A stretch of DNA of 64,000 nt from Loigolactobacillus bifermentans DSM 20003 (GTDB taxonomy: Bacteria; Bacillota; Bacilli; Lactobacillales; Lactobacillaceae), in the NCBI RefSeq assembly GCF_001434575.1, contig NZ_AZDA01000013.1:1-64000 (forward strand), in the 5' to 3' direction. Numbering within the stretch: the stretch's first letter is position 1; every line of letters begins with the position of its first letter. Shown here piece after piece: positions 34,642 to 44,278 of the stretch. The notes below the pieces were generated by a model, which made no database searches, was not told the origin of the DNA, and saw only the letters and a program-made list of their open reading frames with translations. Position numbers and translations under genes: made by a program.

Positions 34642-36021
34642 GTGAAGTCAATTCAGGATTATAAAAATAAGAAAGTACTCGTATTAGGGTTAGCCAAAAG
34701 TGGGGTTAATGCAGCACGGTTGTTAGTGAAACTAGGGGCTTTCGTCACGGTAAATGATAAGAAAAAGTTTGACGATAACCCAGAGGCACAATCCTTATTA
34801 GCAGAAGGTATTCGTGTGATCACCGGCAGTCATCCGTTGGCCTTGCTAGATGAAGATTTTGCTTTGATGGTGAAAAACCCTGGTATTCCTTACGATAACC
34901 CATTGGTTGCTGGTGCTTTGAAAAAAGGCATTCCCGTGATCACGGAACCAGAATTGGCTTATGAAGTCTCAGAAGCGGCCTTTATTGGGGTCACTGGGAC
35001 AAATGGGAAAACCACGACGACCACGATGATCAGTCTGATGCTGAACCAAAATCGACCGGCTGGTAAAGCCTATGTTGCTGGGAATATTGGGGTGCCTGCC
35101 AGCAAAGTGGCGCAAGAGGTTACCGCGGCCGATACCATGGTGACTGAATTATCCAGCTTTATGTTAATGGGTATTACCAAATTAAAGCCACATATTGCCG
35201 TATTGACCAATGTTTATACCGCGCATATTGACTATCATGGCAGTCGTGAAAAGTATATTGAAGCCAAAATGCGGATCGTGATGAATCAAACCGCTGACGA
35301 TTACTTTGTTGTGAACTGGGACAATCCTGAATGGCGTGAACTCAGCAAACAAACTAAAGGGCAAGTGGTGCCATTTTCACGACAAGATCAGATTGAAACC
35401 GGTGCTTATGAAAAAGATGGCCTATTATATTTCCGTGGGGAAGCCATTTTACCAGCAAGTGAGATCAATGTGCCTGGCGATCATAACGTGGAAAATGCGT
35501 TGGCAGCTTTAGCAGTGGCAAAATTATCCGGCCAATCAAACGAGGCGATTGCGGAAGTGTTACGCACGTTTACTGGCGTTAAGCATCGCTTACAATTCGT
35601 GACAGAATGGCAACAACGGCGTTTCTACAATGACTCAAAGGCAACTGATATTGAAGCCACTGAAATGGCCTTAAAAGGCTTTAAACAGCCAGTCGTTCTG
35701 TTGGCAGGCGGCTTAGACCGCGGCTTTACGTTTGAACGGTTAGTGCCGGCCTTAAAGGCGCATGTCAAGGCCATGGTCTTGTTTGGTGAAACGGCCGAAC
35801 TGTTGAAACAAGCAGGCGAAGCGGCAGGCATTCAAAACATCACGCTGACCAAAGATGTGGCAACAGCTTTGCCAATTGGTTATGGGTTTAGTGAACCAGG
35901 TGACATTGTCTTACTGTCACCTGCTAACGCTAGCTGGGATCAATATCCTAACTTTGAAGTGCGTGGGCAAGTCTTTATTGATGGTGTTGATGAATTGAAA
36001 CGTAAAAATGGAGGACAATAA
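34642..36021 (+). CDS. murD: UDP-N-acetylmuramoylalanine-D-glutamate ligase MurD
   Basis: 459 residues from GTG 34642, which is 9 nt after AAGGGAG; the TTG two codons earlier is too close to that site. An N-terminal Rossmann part ([17 protein letters not shown], 12-28) binds UDP, the P-loop is [12 protein letters not shown] (116-127), and later motifs include HRLQFV and [15 protein letters not shown] near 330-345. It adds D-glutamate to UDP-MurNAc-L-Ala in the cytoplasm. murG starts one base after its stop. Confidence 0.97.
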   Translation: MKSIQDYKNKKVLVLGLAKSGVNAARLLVKLGAFVTVNDKKKFDDNPEAQSLLAEGIRVITGSHPLALLDEDFALMVKNPGIPYDNPLVAGALKKGIPVITEPELAYEVSEAAFIGVTGTNGKTTTTTMISLMLNQNRPAGKAYVAGNIGVPASKVAQEVTAADTMVTELSSFMLMGITKLKPHIAVLTNVYTAHIDYHGSREKYIEAKMRIVMNQTADDYFVVNWDNPEWRELSKQTKGQVVPFSRQDQIETGAYEKDGLLYFRGEAILPASEINVPGDHNVENALAALAVAKLSGQSNEAIAEVLRTFTGVKHRLQFVTEWQQRRFYNDSKATDIEATEMALKGFKQPVVLLAGGLDRGFTFERLVPALKAHVKAMVLFGETAELLKQAGEAAGIQNITLTKDVATALPIGYGFSEPGDIVLLSPANASWDQYPNFEVRGQVFIDGVDELKRKNGGQ

Positions 36022-36022
36022 C

Positions 36023-37117
36023 ATGCGGGTTATTTTTTCAGGTGGCGGCACGGGCGGCCATATTTACCCGGCACTGGCCTTGATCCAGCGGCTACAAGAA
36101 CGCCAGTTAGCAGATGATATTTTGTACGTTGGGACGCAACGTGGACTGGAAAGTCGCATTGTGCCACAAAAACAAATTGCGTTTAAAGCAATTGAACTAC
36201 AAGGGTTTAAACGTTCTTTATCATTGGATAACGTTAAAACAGTTGAACTCTTTTTAAAGAGTGTTCACACGGCTAAAAAGATGATCCGCGACTTTAAACC
36301 GGATGTGGTGGTTGGCACTGGTGGGTATGTTTCCAGTGCGGTGCTTTATGCAGCGGCGCGCTTGCATATTCCGACGATCATCAATGAACAAAATAGTGTG
36401 GCTGGGGTGACCAACCGTTTCTTAGGTCATTTTGTGGATCGGATCTCCATTGCGTTTCCCGATGTTGCGGCGCAATTTCCAAAGCAAAAGGTGGTTTTAA
36501 CTGGGAATCCACGGGCGCAACAAGTGGCCAACATGCAGCCGAGTGATCGGTTAAGCGATTATCATTTAACAGCGGATCAGCCCACCTTATTGATTTTTGG
36601 CGGCAGTCGTGGGGCTGAAAAAATCAACCAGGCGTTTATCGAAGCCGTACCAGCTTTAAATCAAAAGCCTTATCAAGTGTTATTTGTGTCAGGTCGCGTA
36701 CATTTTGATAAAATTAAAGCGGCTTTGGCCGATCAAAAAGTGAATGCCAATATTTCCGTGCAACCTTATATCAACGATATGCCTCAAATTTTACCAGAGG
36801 TCGCTGTAATTTTAGGTCGGGCAGGAGCGACTTCCTTATCGGAGATCACAGCGCTAGGGATTCCATCGATTTTGGTGCCAAGTCCGTATGTGACCAATGA
36901 TCATCAAACCAAAAATGCCAAAAGTTTGGTGAATCAGCAAGCAGCTAAAATGATTACAGAGGCCGAATTAAACGGCCAAACATTGGTTAAAACGGCTGAT
37001 GACATGATGACAGATGCGGCATTGCGGCAGTCAATGGCCGCAAATGCGAAAAAATTAGGCGTGCCGGATGCGGCGGATCGCTTTATTGAAGTGATGCAGG
37101 CCTTGATCTCAGATTAA
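36023..37117 (+). CDS. murG: Peptidoglycan glycosyltransferase MurG
   Basis: A 364-residue GT-B enzyme that adds GlcNAc to lipid I, forming lipid II, at the inner membrane face. It opens with [16 protein letters not shown] (glycine-rich loop, 7-14), has [12 protein letters not shown] near 124 and the donor-site motifs [10 protein letters not shown] near 193 and [10 protein letters not shown] near 270. The ATG at 36023 follows GGAGGACAATAAC within the murD end. Confidence 0.97.
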   Translation: MRVIFSGGGTGGHIYPALALIQRLQERQLADDILYVGTQRGLESRIVPQKQIAFKAIELQGFKRSLSLDNVKTVELFLKSVHTAKKMIRDFKPDVVVGTGGYVSSAVLYAAARLHIPTIINEQNSVAGVTNRFLGHFVDRISIAFPDVAAQFPKQKVVLTGNPRAQQVANMQPSDRLSDYHLTADQPTLLIFGGSRGAEKINQAFIEAVPALNQKPYQVLFVSGRVHFDKIKAALADQKVNANISVQPYINDMPQILPEVAVILGRAGATSLSEITALGIPSILVPSPYVTNDHQTKNAKSLVNQQAAKMITEAELNGQTLVKTADDMMTDAALRQSMAANAKKLGVPDAADRFIEVMQALISD

Positions 37118-37134
37118 AAGAGGGGGCGAAACTG

Positions 37135-37986
37135 GTGGCAAAAAAACGCCAGCAACCGCAAAAGTCTGAACCAGCTGAGCTCACCCCTTGGGAAGCCTAT
37201 CAGGCTCAGCAAAAACAAACAAAACAAAAAAGTTCGGGTCATAAGCGAACCATTGAAAGTAAGTTACCGAAGCTCAAAGAAGTGCGCCGCAAACGATTAC
37301 GCCGCCGGTTATTGGTGTTAGTCGTGATTTTAACGGTCTGCTTGTTAGGGGCTGGTTATTTTGCCTCACCACTGAGTCGGGTAGGCACCTTGAACATTGA
37401 AGGCAAGGGGCAAACCACGTTAAGTGATCAGGCGGTATTGGATGCCACGGGCATTAAGCCTAATGATTTGGTAATCAAAACTTTGTGGCAACGTAAACAG
37501 ATCACCCAACGCGCCCTTAAAAAAGAAGCCAAGCTCAGTGCGTTTCAATTTAAGCTCACTAACTACCATCAGTTAACCTTACAGTATCGTGAACATAAAA
37601 TGGTGGGGGTCTTGTTGCAGGCCGGTCGATATTATCCAATTTTGTCCACAGGCCGGATCACCAACGATGGCAGTGGCAAACAATCAAAAAGTAATTATAC
37701 GGTTTATAGTCAATTTACCCCAGGAAAAACGTTAACGGCCATGGTGACACAGTATGATCGGCTACCGGTTAAAATTCGCAGTGCTATTTCTGAGATTCAT
37801 TATGTGCCCACCAAGGTCAACCCGCAGCGCATTCATTTATACATGACAGATGGGAATCAAGTCTATGCGACCATTAAAACATTTGCCAAAAAGATGCACT
37901 ACTATCCTAATATTGCGAAGCAAATGACGAAAAAAGGAATTATCAATTTTGAGGTCGGCGCGTATTCCTATCCGGCAAAATCATAG
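37135..37986 (+). CDS. divIB: Cell division protein DivIB/FtsQ
   Basis: 283 residues from GTG 37135 after GAGGGGGCGAAACTG. A basic, Gln/Lys-rich cytoplasmic domain (1-58) precedes a single membrane helix (about 59-78, RRLLVLVVILTVCLLGAGY). The extracellular part begins with a POTRA-type segment (RVGTLNIEGKGQTTLSDQAV) and continues through the beta domain. It stabilises FtsL-DivIC at the septum. No terminator is obvious after it; ftsA has its own promoter. Confidence 0.94.
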   Translation: MAKKRQQPQKSEPAELTPWEAYQAQQKQTKQKSSGHKRTIESKLPKLKEVRRKRLRRRLLVLVVILTVCLLGAGYFASPLSRVGTLNIEGKGQTTLSDQAVLDATGIKPNDLVIKTLWQRKQITQRALKKEAKLSAFQFKLTNYHQLTLQYREHKMVGVLLQAGRYYPILSTGRITNDGSGKQSKSNYTVYSQFTPGKTLTAMVTQYDRLPVKIRSAISEIHYVPTKVNPQRIHLYMTDGNQVYATIKTFAKKMHYYPNIAKQMTKKGIINFEVGAYSYPAKS

Positions 37987-38048
37987 ATTGTTCATTATCT
38001 CATAGAAAACGCATTGTTTTAGGTTAAATTGAACTTTAAAAAACAAGT

Positions 38049-38077
38049 TTGAATGTGTTAAAATCGAGCTATATGAT
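38049..38077 (+). promoter_or_regulatory. Promoter of ftsAZ
   Basis: TTGAAT (38049), 17 nt, TATGAT (38072), in the 140-bp A/T-rich gap between divIB and ftsA. Confidence 0.6.
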
Positions 38078-38126
38078 GTAAAAATAACTACAAATATTGA
38101 AAATAATTTAAGGAGGTTCCACACTT

Positions 38127-39473
38127 ATGGGAAATACTGGCATCTATGTTGGGCTAGATATTGGAACCACCTCAATAAAGGTCATTGTCGCGGAGTACAT
38201 TAAAGGGCAAATGAATGTTATTGGTGTGGGGAGTGAACGCTCTGAAGGCCTTAGTCGTGGTGTCGTTGTTGATATCGATAAGGCCGTGACCGCCATTCAA
38301 AAAGCAGTAAAGCAAGCAGAACAAAAAGCAAGTATTGAAATTCAACACGTTTCAGCCGGCATTCCAGCCAATTTGTTGGAAATTGAATCCTGTCAAGGGA
38401 TGATCGCCGTTGCCAATGAATCACGTGAAATCAGTGATGCTGATGTAAAAAATGTGGCATCCGCTGCATTGGTCCGTAATTTACCGCCAGAACGTGAGAT
38501 CTTAACGATTTCACCAGATGAATTTATTGTCGATGGTTTTGATGGCATTAAGGATCCCCGGGGCATGTTAGGGGTGCGCTTGGAAATGCATGGCACCATT
38601 TTAACAGCGCCTAAAACCGTGATCCACAATATGCGCAAGTGTATTGAACGGGCTGGTTTGGTGTTAGACCAATTGGTGGTCAGTCCATTAAGCATTGGCA
38701 AATTGGCGTTAACTGACGGTGAACAGGATTTTGGCACGGTACTGATCGATTTAGGCGGTGGCCAAAGTTCAGCAGCTGTTATTCATGATCATAAATTAAA
38801 ATATACATATGTTGATCAAGAAGGCGGCGACTACATCACCAAGGATATTTCAGTGGTGTTAAACACGTCATTTGAAAATGCCGAAAAGCTCAAACGTGAT
38901 TACGGTTACGCTGATTCACTACAAGCATCAGAAGCGGAAACTTTCCCAGTGGAAGTCGTGGGCCAAGATGCACCCATTTCAGTTAATGAAAAGTATTTGT
39001 CTGAAATTATTGAAGCGCGGCTCACACAGATCTTTGAAAAAATGGCAACTGCGCTTGGTCAAGCTGGCGCATTGAACCTGCCAGGTGGGATTGTGATCAC
39101 CGGTGGGGTAGCCGCATTACCAGGTATGGTTGAATTAGCAAGTGATATTTTTGATCATCAGGTTAAACTTTATATTCCAGAGGCGATGGGCTTAAGACAT
39201 CCTTCATTTGCACAAGCGCTAGGTTTGATCAACTACACCGCACATTTAAGCGACGTTGATTTAATCGTTGCCAGCACCTTAAGTGGTCAGATGCCAGTGA
39301 CAAATACGGCAGAAGCACATACCAGTTGGCAAACACCGGTTGCAGAACCAACGCGGCCGCAAGCACAACCAAGCCAATCAGTGGCACAACCTGAGCAACA
39401 AGCACCAAAATCAACGGATGATCAAGGAATTGGCGCAAAATTCCGCAAATTCTTAGGCAACTTTTTCGAATAG
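38127..39473 (+). CDS. ftsA: Cell division protein FtsA
   Basis: A 448-residue actin-like ATPase that anchors FtsZ to the membrane. Motifs: YVGLDIGTTSIKVIVAE (7-23, phosphate 1), the SHS2/1C domain (AGIPANLLEIE onwards), LIDLGGGQSSAAVIH near 207-221 (phosphate 2) and GIVITGGVAALPGM near 321. A Pro/Gln-rich linker (390-430) leads to the C-terminal amphipathic membrane anchor GAKFRKFLGNFFE. ATG 38127 follows AAGGAGGTTCCAC. Confidence 0.97.
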   Translation: MGNTGIYVGLDIGTTSIKVIVAEYIKGQMNVIGVGSERSEGLSRGVVVDIDKAVTAIQKAVKQAEQKASIEIQHVSAGIPANLLEIESCQGMIAVANESREISDADVKNVASAALVRNLPPEREILTISPDEFIVDGFDGIKDPRGMLGVRLEMHGTILTAPKTVIHNMRKCIERAGLVLDQLVVSPLSIGKLALTDGEQDFGTVLIDLGGGQSSAAVIHDHKLKYTYVDQEGGDYITKDISVVLNTSFENAEKLKRDYGYADSLQASEAETFPVEVVGQDAPISVNEKYLSEIIEARLTQIFEKMATALGQAGALNLPGGIVITGGVAALPGMVELASDIFDHQVKLYIPEAMGLRHPSFAQALGLINYTAHLSDVDLIVASTLSGQMPVTNTAEAHTSWQTPVAEPTRPQAQPSQSVAQPEQQAPKSTDDQGIGAKFRKFLGNFFE

Positions 39474-39516
39474 CAGCTAGTGGCTTAAAAAGCCCGCAAA
39501 TTTAGGAGGGAAAATT

Positions 39517-40785
39517 ATGGAATTTTCATTAGACTCAACGCAAAACTCTGGGGCCATCATTAAAGTGATCGGTGTCGGTGGCGCTGGTGGCAATGCGGTT
39601 AATCGGATGATTGCCGAAGATGTAAAAGGGGTCGAATTTATTGCGGCCAACACGGATGTGCAAGCATTGGACAACTCTGATGCTGAAACCAAGATTCAAT
39701 TAGGGGCTAAGTTGACCCGCGGTTTAGGGGCTGGCGCAACACCTGAAATTGGGCAAAAGGCCGCTGAAGAAAGTGAAGAAGCCATCGCCGAATCATTAAA
39801 AGGTGCTGACATGATCTTCGTTACAGCCGGTATGGGTGGCGGCACTGGGACTGGTGCAGCACCAATTATTGCTAAAACGGCCAAGGATCTCGGTGCATTA
39901 ACCGTTGGGGTGGTCACACGGCCATTTAGTTTTGAAGGACCACGCCGGGCTAAAAATGCTGCTGAAGGCATTGCCGAAATGAAGACACATGTGGATACTT
40001 TGGTGATTATTTCCAACAACCGGTTATTGGAAATCGTGGATAAAAAGACACCAATGTTGGAAGCTTTCCAAGAAGCCGACAATGTTTTACGTCAAGGTGT
40101 CCAAGGAATTTCTGATTTGATCACCTCACCTGGCTATGTCAACTTGGATTTTGCCGATGTGAAAACCGTGATGCAAAATCAAGGTTCTGCTTTAATGGGT
40201 ATCGGTTCTGCAACGGGTGAAAACCGGACTGCAGAAGCAACAAAGAAGGCCATTTCATCACCACTTTTGGAAGTGTCCATTGATGGCGCTGAACAAGTCT
40301 TATTGAACATTACCGGTGGTCCAGATCTGTCCTTATTTGAAGCCCAAGATGCATCTGATATTGTGTCACAAGCATCAACCAGTGATGTTAATATTATTTT
40401 CGGGACTTCAATCAACGAAAGTCTTGGCGATGAAGTGATCGTCACCGTGATCGCAACTGGGATCGATGCGAAGAAGGAACAAAACGCACGGCGTAACGCA
40501 CGTGGTACCGCTGCACCACAACAACAAACAAAGCCACAAACGTCACAAAACACGCAACAAGCAACACCGCAAAAAGATCCATTTGGTGACTGGGACATTC
40601 GTGAAGAACCTAGTAAACGTCAAACAACAAACAACGACAACACTGAATTTGGCCAAACGAAAAAACCAGAATTTGATATTTTCAAACGTAGCCAATCTGC
40701 CGATGAAGCAAGCAATGATAACAGCGCCAACGAGAATAATAGTGGCTTAGATACACCACCATTTTTCAAACGGCGTCGGCACTAA
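39517..40785 (+). CDS. ftsZ: Cell division GTPase FtsZ
   Basis: A 422-residue tubulin homologue that forms the Z ring. The GTP-binding signature [10 protein letters not shown] spans 107-116, with [15 protein letters not shown] at 18-32 and the NxDxAD-type T7 loop [12 protein letters not shown] near 208. After the core (to about 320) comes a Gln/Asn-rich disordered linker of ~85 residues. The C-terminal peptide [11 protein letters not shown] binds FtsA, SepF and EzrA. ATG 39517 follows TTAGGAGGGAAAAT. Confidence 0.98.
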   Translation: MEFSLDSTQNSGAIIKVIGVGGAGGNAVNRMIAEDVKGVEFIAANTDVQALDNSDAETKIQLGAKLTRGLGAGATPEIGQKAAEESEEAIAESLKGADMIFVTAGMGGGTGTGAAPIIAKTAKDLGALTVGVVTRPFSFEGPRRAKNAAEGIAEMKTHVDTLVIISNNRLLEIVDKKTPMLEAFQEADNVLRQGVQGISDLITSPGYVNLDFADVKTVMQNQGSALMGIGSATGENRTAEATKKAISSPLLEVSIDGAEQVLLNITGGPDLSLFEAQDASDIVSQASTSDVNIIFGTSINESLGDEVIVTVIATGIDAKKEQNARRNARGTAAPQQQTKPQTSQNTQQATPQKDPFGDWDIREEPSKRQTTNNDNTEFGQTKKPEFDIFKRSQSADEASNDNSANENNSGLDTPPFFKRRRH

Positions 40786-40804
40786 AAAGAAGAGATGATT
40801 GAGC

Positions 40805-41479
40805 ATGGCAATTGCAGATAATGTGGCGGCTGTTGAAGCAGCTATTGAAAAGAACAAAGCCTTGGCCAATCGCCAAGATCAAGTCACGTTGGTTGGCGTG
40901 ACGAAGTACCATACCGTGGCGGAAGCCCAACAAGTGGTGGCAGCTGGTGTCAAAAACGTCGCTGAAAATCGACCAGAGGGCTTGGCTGAAAAGCAAGCCG
41001 CTTTTGCAGATCACAAAGATCTGGTTTGGCATTTTATCGGCACGTTACAACGCCGTAAAGTGAAACAAGTCATTAATGAAATTGATTATTTTCATGCATT
41101 AGATCGACGCTCACTGGCACAAGAAATCCAAAAGCGTGCTTTAAAGCCAATCAAGTGTTTTGTTGAAGTCAATGTTTCTGGCGAAGCCAGTAAATCTGGG
41201 TTGCAATTGACAGATGTGGCGCCATTTATTCAGTCGTTAGCTGAGTTTGATCGGATCCAAGTGGTCGGGCTCATGACAATGGCACCAATCGATGCGGATG
41301 CAGCGGCTCTGCACGGCTATTTCAAATCATTACGTGAAAAACGTGATGAGATCAAAGCGTTAGGCTTGGCCTGGGCGCCTTGTCAGGAACTGAGTATGGG
41401 GATGACCCATGATTATGAAATTGCCGTTCAAGAAGGCGCCACTTTTGTCCGTGTAGGCACGCGTTTGTTTGAAGCTTAA
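40805..41479 (+). CDS. ylmE: PLP homeostasis protein YlmE (YggS family)
   Basis: 224 residues from ATG 40805. It is a fold-type III PLP-binding protein without known enzyme activity that buffers pyridoxal phosphate. The PLP lysine is K34 in VGVTKYHTV. Further family segments are VAENRPEG near 56, WHFIGTLQRRKVK near 76 and LSMGMTHDYEIAVQEGATFVRVGTRLF at the C-terminus. It sits in the usual ylmE-sepF-ylmG-ylmH-divIVA order after ftsZ. Confidence 0.95.
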   Translation: MAIADNVAAVEAAIEKNKALANRQDQVTLVGVTKYHTVAEAQQVVAAGVKNVAENRPEGLAEKQAAFADHKDLVWHFIGTLQRRKVKQVINEIDYFHALDRRSLAQEIQKRALKPIKCFVEVNVSGEASKSGLQLTDVAPFIQSLAEFDRIQVVGLMTMAPIDADAAALHGYFKSLREKRDEIKALGLAWAPCQELSMGMTHDYEIAVQEGATFVRVGTRLFEA

Positions 41480-41502
41480 TGATCTAAGGGAGGGTAGCGA
41501 AG

Positions 41503-41973
41503 ATGAGTAAATTTAACTTAAGTAAATTTTTTGGCATGGGCGAAGAAGACTATGAGTCAACTGACAGCACGGCACCAAAGTTTACCACGGTTGCAGCGAC
41601 TCCCGCAGATACAGCAGCGGCACGACCTGTTGAAAAACCACGGAAACAGCAAGCAGCAGCAAATCGTAAAAATATCGTTTCGATTAACACGCCGACCACA
41701 AAGGCCAATAAGATCATTGTGTTTGAACCACGGATCTATTCAGATGCGAAAGAAGTGGCCACCCATTTGTTGAACAATCGGGCAGTGGTGTTGAGCTTTA
41801 AACGCATTGAGCAAGGGCAAGCAAAACGAATCGTTGACTTTTTAAGTGGTACCGTGTTTGCCATTAATGGTGATATTCAACGTGTTGGTGAAGACATCTT
41901 TTTGTGCACGCCAGCAAACTATGAAATTGATGGTGGGTTAACGGAAGCCTTGCGTCAAGATAATTTTAAATAA
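41503..41973 (+). CDS. sepF: Cell division protein SepF
   Basis: A 156-residue FtsZ-bundling membrane anchor. The N-terminal amphipathic helix (MSKFNLSKFFGMGEED) binds membrane, a disordered linker follows (20-65), and the SepF core spans about 66-150: KIIVFEPRIYSDAKEVATHL, then RAVVLSFKRIE and RIVDFLSGTVFAINGDIQ. It acts with or in place of FtsA. ATG 41503 follows AAGGGAGGGTAGCGA. Confidence 0.96.
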   Translation: MSKFNLSKFFGMGEEDYESTDSTAPKFTTVAATPADTAAARPVEKPRKQQAAANRKNIVSINTPTTKANKIIVFEPRIYSDAKEVATHLLNNRAVVLSFKRIEQGQAKRIVDFLSGTVFAINGDIQRVGEDIFLCTPANYEIDGGLTEALRQDNFK

Positions 41974-41995
41974 CAAGGTATAAGGAGGCCCACGT

Positions 41996-42286
41996 TTGAG
42001 CGCAGTAATTATTGGACTTTACATGGTTTTAAATTGGCTGATCAAGGCTTACATTGTGTTATTAATGGTGTTTGTACTGATGTCCTGGTTCCCAGGGGCC
42101 TATCAAACCAAACTTGGTGAGATTTTAGGTCGGATCTGTGCACCATTTCTGAACGTTTTTTACCGCATCGTGCCAGCATTTGGTGGCATTAGTTTTGCCC
42201 CTTGGGTGGCCATGATCGTTTTATGGTTAGTCCAGCGTGGGTTGTATGTTTTAGCAAGCTTTTTGTTACGCCTTACCGGTCAGTAA
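41996..42286 (+). CDS. ylmG: YggT/YlmG family membrane protein
   Basis: A 96-residue protein from a TTG at 41996, 7 nt after AAGGAGGC. Two hydrophobic helices (about 14-33 and 64-85) flank the YggT signature, SWFPGAYQTKLGEILGRICAPFLN. Members sit in the division cluster of Firmicutes and are linked to envelope or Z-ring placement, with no firm mechanism. Confidence 0.93.
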   Translation: MSAVIIGLYMVLNWLIKAYIVLLMVFVLMSWFPGAYQTKLGEILGRICAPFLNVFYRIVPAFGGISFAPWVAMIVLWLVQRGLYVLASFLLRLTGQ

Positions 42287-42318
42287 AAAGTGTTTCGCGC
42301 AGCGACCGACCGCTTGTA

Positions 42319-42447
42319 AAGCAAAGTAGCCATTAAAGATGTTAGGAGGTGCCATGTTTCTGTCGTGATGGTTTTCGTCCGACAGAATGGACATCCTCCG
42401 AAATCAGATTTTGCGAAGCAAAGTAGCCATTAAAGATGTTAGGAGGT
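42319..42447 (+). repeat. Dispersed two-hairpin repeat before ylmH, with 32-bp flanking direct repeats
   Basis: The stretches 42319-42350 and 42416-42447 are identical 32-bp direct repeats (AAGCAAAGTAG..AGGAGGT) 97 bp apart. Between them lies H1 (CTGTCG paired with CGACAG, where other copies have CTGGCG with CGCCAG) followed by TCCTCC (42393). The TCCTCC can pair with AGGAGG (42441), which is the ylmH Shine-Dalgarno 8 nt before its GTG. The inner H2 stem is TTTGC/GCAAA. Confidence 0.88.
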
Positions 42448-42454
42448 CAGCACA

Positions 42455-43237
42455 GTGGATCAAGCTGTTTATCAACATTTTCGCAAAGATGAAGCGCCAT
42501 TTATTGATCAAGTGGGCAGTTGGCTTCAAGAAGTGTCCGATCAATACCGTCCTTACCTTTCGGATTTTTTAGATCCACGTCAGCAATATATTGTTGAAGC
42601 CATTATCGGTGAAAAAGGGGACGTTCGTTATACATTTGCCGGTGGGTATGAAGCGGCTGAACGGCGCCGTGTGCTGATTTATCCTGACTATTTCCAACCG
42701 GAGGCGGCGGACTTTGAATTACAATTATTTGAAATTCGGTATCCGCAAAAATTTGCCACGTTATCACATGGTAAAATTTTAGGCACCTTGGTTAACGCAG
42801 GTGTGGATCGCGGTGTTTTTGGCGATATTATGACGGATGGTGAACGGTGGCAGTTTGTGGTAGAAGCCAGTATGGCGCATTATATTGCTGAACAAGTGAC
42901 TAAAATTGGGCGGGTTACCGTGCATTTAGATCCTTGTGACTATCGGCAATTATTGCGACCAAAAGATGCCTGGACTTTGGAACATGTCACCGTCACGTCA
43001 TTACGAGTAGACGCTTTAATCTCAGCGGTTTATAATATTTCGCGCCAACGGTCCAAAGCGTTGGTTGAAAATGGTAAAATAAAACTAAATTGGCAAGCTT
43101 TTGAGCGGCCAGACTTTGAACTAGGCCTACTGGACATTATTTCGGTGCGTGGTTACGGTCGGATCCAGGTGCGCGAATTACTTGGCAAAAGCAAAAAGGA
43201 AAAGTACCGACTATTATTAGGTGTTTTGAGAAAATAG
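42455..43237 (+). CDS. ylmH: S4-domain RNA-binding protein YlmH
   Basis: 260 residues from GTG 42455. The N-terminal two-thirds is the YlmH domain (LSDFLDPRQQYIVEAI near 34 and EIRYPQKFATLSHGKILGTL near 90). The C-terminal S4 domain (about 180-240) has LRVDALISAVYNISRQRSKALV and the GRIQVRELLG end. YlmH binds stalled large-subunit complexes in ribosome rescue in Bacillus, besides the older link to division. Its ribosome site is supplied by the repeat element. Confidence 0.94.
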   Translation: MDQAVYQHFRKDEAPFIDQVGSWLQEVSDQYRPYLSDFLDPRQQYIVEAIIGEKGDVRYTFAGGYEAAERRRVLIYPDYFQPEAADFELQLFEIRYPQKFATLSHGKILGTLVNAGVDRGVFGDIMTDGERWQFVVEASMAHYIAEQVTKIGRVTVHLDPCDYRQLLRPKDAWTLEHVTVTSLRVDALISAVYNISRQRSKALVENGKIKLNWQAFERPDFELGLLDIISVRGYGRIQVRELLGKSKKEKYRLLLGVLRK

Positions 43238-43255
43238 TAGAAAGCAGGTTTTCAA

Positions 43256-44014
43256 ATGGCATTAACCCCGTTAGATATTCATAATAAAGAATTCAATGTT
43301 AAAATGCGTGGCTACGATCAAGATCAGGTCAATGATTTCTTGGATCAGATCATCAAAGATTACGAAGCAGCTTTGAAGCAAAAAGATGATCTACAAACGG
43401 AATTGAAAGCAAGCGAAGAAAAGGTCACTTACTTTAATCAATTAAAAGACGCATTGAACCAATCGATTATCGTCGCACAAGAAGCGGCTGATAAGGTGAA
43501 GACTAATGCGCAAAAAGAAGCCGACATTATTAATCAAGAGGCCCAAAAGAATGCGCAAAACATGTTAAATGAGGCCACTGAAAAATCAAACCGGATTTTA
43601 GCAGATGCGTCTGAAAAGGCCAAGCAAATTGCCGGCGAGACCGAAGACCTTAAGAAACAAACGCGGGTCTTCCGTCAACGGTTGCAAGTGATGTTAGAAT
43701 CACAACTTGAAATCGTTAAAAGTAAGGATTGGGATGAATTATTGGCCCATCAAGACCAAAAACAAGCGCCAACTTTGGCAGATTTACAACAGTCCCTTGA
43801 CAATGCTACTGACAGTAGCGTAAACTCAAGTGCAACTGGAGTACTTAATGAAAGCACAGTCGCTGCACAAGAGGCAGGGTCTGAAGCTGATCGGGACACA
43901 ATGATCATTTTCCCAAATGATGACAAACAACCGGCTGATCATTCAGCTGCACAGGGACCGACATTGAACACTTCAGTGGCTGATGCAGAAAACGCAAACA
44001 AATCAAATCAATAA
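43256..44014 (+). CDS. divIVA: Cell division initiation protein DivIVA
   Basis: A 252-residue coiled-coil protein. The conserved N-terminal lipid-binding domain is LTPLDIHNKEFNVKMRGYD (3-21) followed by VNDFLDQIIKDYE. Two long coiled coils follow (about 30-65 and 70-150), then an acidic, low-complexity tail of ~85 residues. It marks negatively curved membrane at poles and septa and recruits MinJ/MinD-type partners. ATG 43256 follows AGAAAGCAGG. Confidence 0.97.
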   Translation: MALTPLDIHNKEFNVKMRGYDQDQVNDFLDQIIKDYEAALKQKDDLQTELKASEEKVTYFNQLKDALNQSIIVAQEAADKVKTNAQKEADIINQEAQKNAQNMLNEATEKSNRILADASEKAKQIAGETEDLKKQTRVFRQRLQVMLESQLEIVKSKDWDELLAHQDQKQAPTLADLQQSLDNATDSSVNSSATGVLNESTVAAQEAGSEADRDTMIIFPNDDKQPADHSAAQGPTLNTSVADAENANKSNQ

Positions 44015-44023
44015 AGCAATCCC

Positions 44024-44245
44024 CCAATGAGAACAGCAAACCTGATGGTATCACAACAGCGAGTTAGTGGTCGGTGAAAGACTAACAGTGCTCTGCGATC
44101 AGGCAGATCATCTCTGGTATTGTGGCGCTGAAGCAAGTAAGCGTCGCCGGTTAAAACCGTTATCATGAACCAAGGAAGACAGCAATGTTTTTAAAATTGG
44201 GTGGTACCACGAAGACCTCGTCCCAGCAAGTGACGCGGTCTTTTT
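44024..44245 (+). promoter_or_regulatory. T-box riboswitch (Ile) upstream of ileS
   Basis: Stem I closes with CAAT-GAGA against TCTC-ATTG and CCTGAT with ATCAGG. The specifier loop between them reads CAG-ATC-A, giving the isoleucine codon ATC at 44107-44109. The antiterminator core AATTGGGTGGTACCACGAAG (44196-44215) is followed by the terminator GACC-CGTC..GACGCGGTC and a T run. Uncharged tRNA-Ile should turn on ileS. Confidence 0.94.
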
Positions 44246-44278
44246 GTTTGCAAAAAAATGAGAAGGAGTAGTGGCAAA

